From an uncultured Desulfobacterales bacterium (GTDB lineage: Bacteria > Desulfobacterota > Desulfobacteria > Desulfobacterales > JAFDCJ01), in contig CALZJV010000423.1 of the NCBI GenBank assembly GCA_945787595.1, forward strand, positions 1 to 5,663: a stretch of 5,663 nt of DNA, in the 5' to 3' direction. Each line of letters begins with the position of its first letter. Positions within the stretch are counted from its first letter, which is position 1. Both the position numbers and the translations under genes were made by a program. The notes beneath the pieces were generated by a model, which had not been told where the DNA came from, did no database searches, and worked only from the letters and a program-made list of their open reading frames with translations. This document shows, one piece after another, positions 5,478 through 5,663 of the stretch.

Positions 5478-5663
5478 ATGAAAATATCCAAAAAATCGCT
5501 TTTATATGCTGGCTACATCATCGCTATCACGGGATTTTTTCTCTATTATCTGTTCCCGTCGGACACGCTGAAAACATATCTGACGTATCGGCTAAGTCAG
5601 GGACATCCTGATATTACCGTCACCATTGACCGCATAAGTCCGGTTATTCCTCCGGGTATCAAC
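5478..5663 (+). CDS. gspN: GspN, T2SS-associated protein of the Desulfobacterota/Myxococcota kind (5' end only)
   Basis: The first 62 codons of a gene that continues past the window. It starts MKISKKSLLYAGYIIAITGF, giving a basic tail and one N-terminal hydrophobic helix (about residues 8-25), followed by FPSDTLKTYLTYRLSQ and then VTIDRISPVIPPGIN. A membrane anchor followed by an FP-x(2-4)-L-x(5-8)-L segment and a strand ending in P-G-I/L is the start of the GspN proteins that sit at the end of gsp operons in delta-proteobacteria; these are thought to be inner-membrane proteins with a periplasmic AsmA-like part, of unclear role. It lies 9 nt after gspM, with a weak purine-rich leader (AAAAGTTGAA). 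GspN is absent from many T2SS. The call rests on the partial sequence plus location, so it is less certain than the others. Confidence 0.78.
   Translation, partial: MKISKKSLLYAGYIIAITGFFLYYLFPSDTLKTYLTYRLSQGHPDITVTIDRISPVIPPGIN

Overview
The window is an eight-gene stretch, all on the + strand, from a type II secretion system (T2SS, Gsp) operon: gspG (3' end only), gspH, gspI, gspJ, gspK, gspL, gspM and gspN (5' end only). Each call rests on readable family hallmarks: prepilin-type cleavage sites followed by hydrophobic helices, the GspG C-terminal calcium-loop region, the GspK signature blocks, an actin-like plus single-membrane-pass GspL, and a PilO-like GspM. No RNA gene, CRISPR array, insertion sequence, promoter or convincing terminator was found. 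The contig ends cut gspG at the left and gspN at the right, so gspC/D/E/F are presumably outside the window.

Layout: 1-196 is the major pseudopilin gspG; 271-837 gspH, about 863-1276 gspI, about 1546-2244 gspJ and 2347-3429 gspK are the four minor pseudopilins; 3473-4924 gspL and 4926-5468 gspM form the inner-membrane assembly platform; 5478 onward is gspN of the Desulfobacterota/Myxococcota kind. The L-M-N genes are tightly packed (1 and 9 nt gaps). The pseudopilin genes are separated by gaps of 25-270 nt, several of which hold unusual 7-bp tandem repeats.

How the genes work together (established for the family): GspK, I, J and H form the tip complex that starts the pseudopilus, GspG polymerises behind it, and GspL/GspM link the cytoplasmic ATPase GspE to the periplasmic machinery, so that folded exoproteins are pushed through the outer-membrane secretin GspD.

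Organism: a Gram-negative bacterium with moderate GC. The G-H-I-J-K-L-M-N order, a short GspN next to a PilO-like GspM, and heptamer repeats in the gaps suggest a member of Desulfobacterota (formerly Deltaproteobacteria). This is inference; no taxonomic marker is present.

The part not explained by ordinary gene content is the repeat DNA: several different arrays, all with a 7-bp period, lying in gaps and running into the leader-peptide coding parts of gspI and gspJ. I found no sign of a wholly new system; the secretion genes themselves look ordinary.
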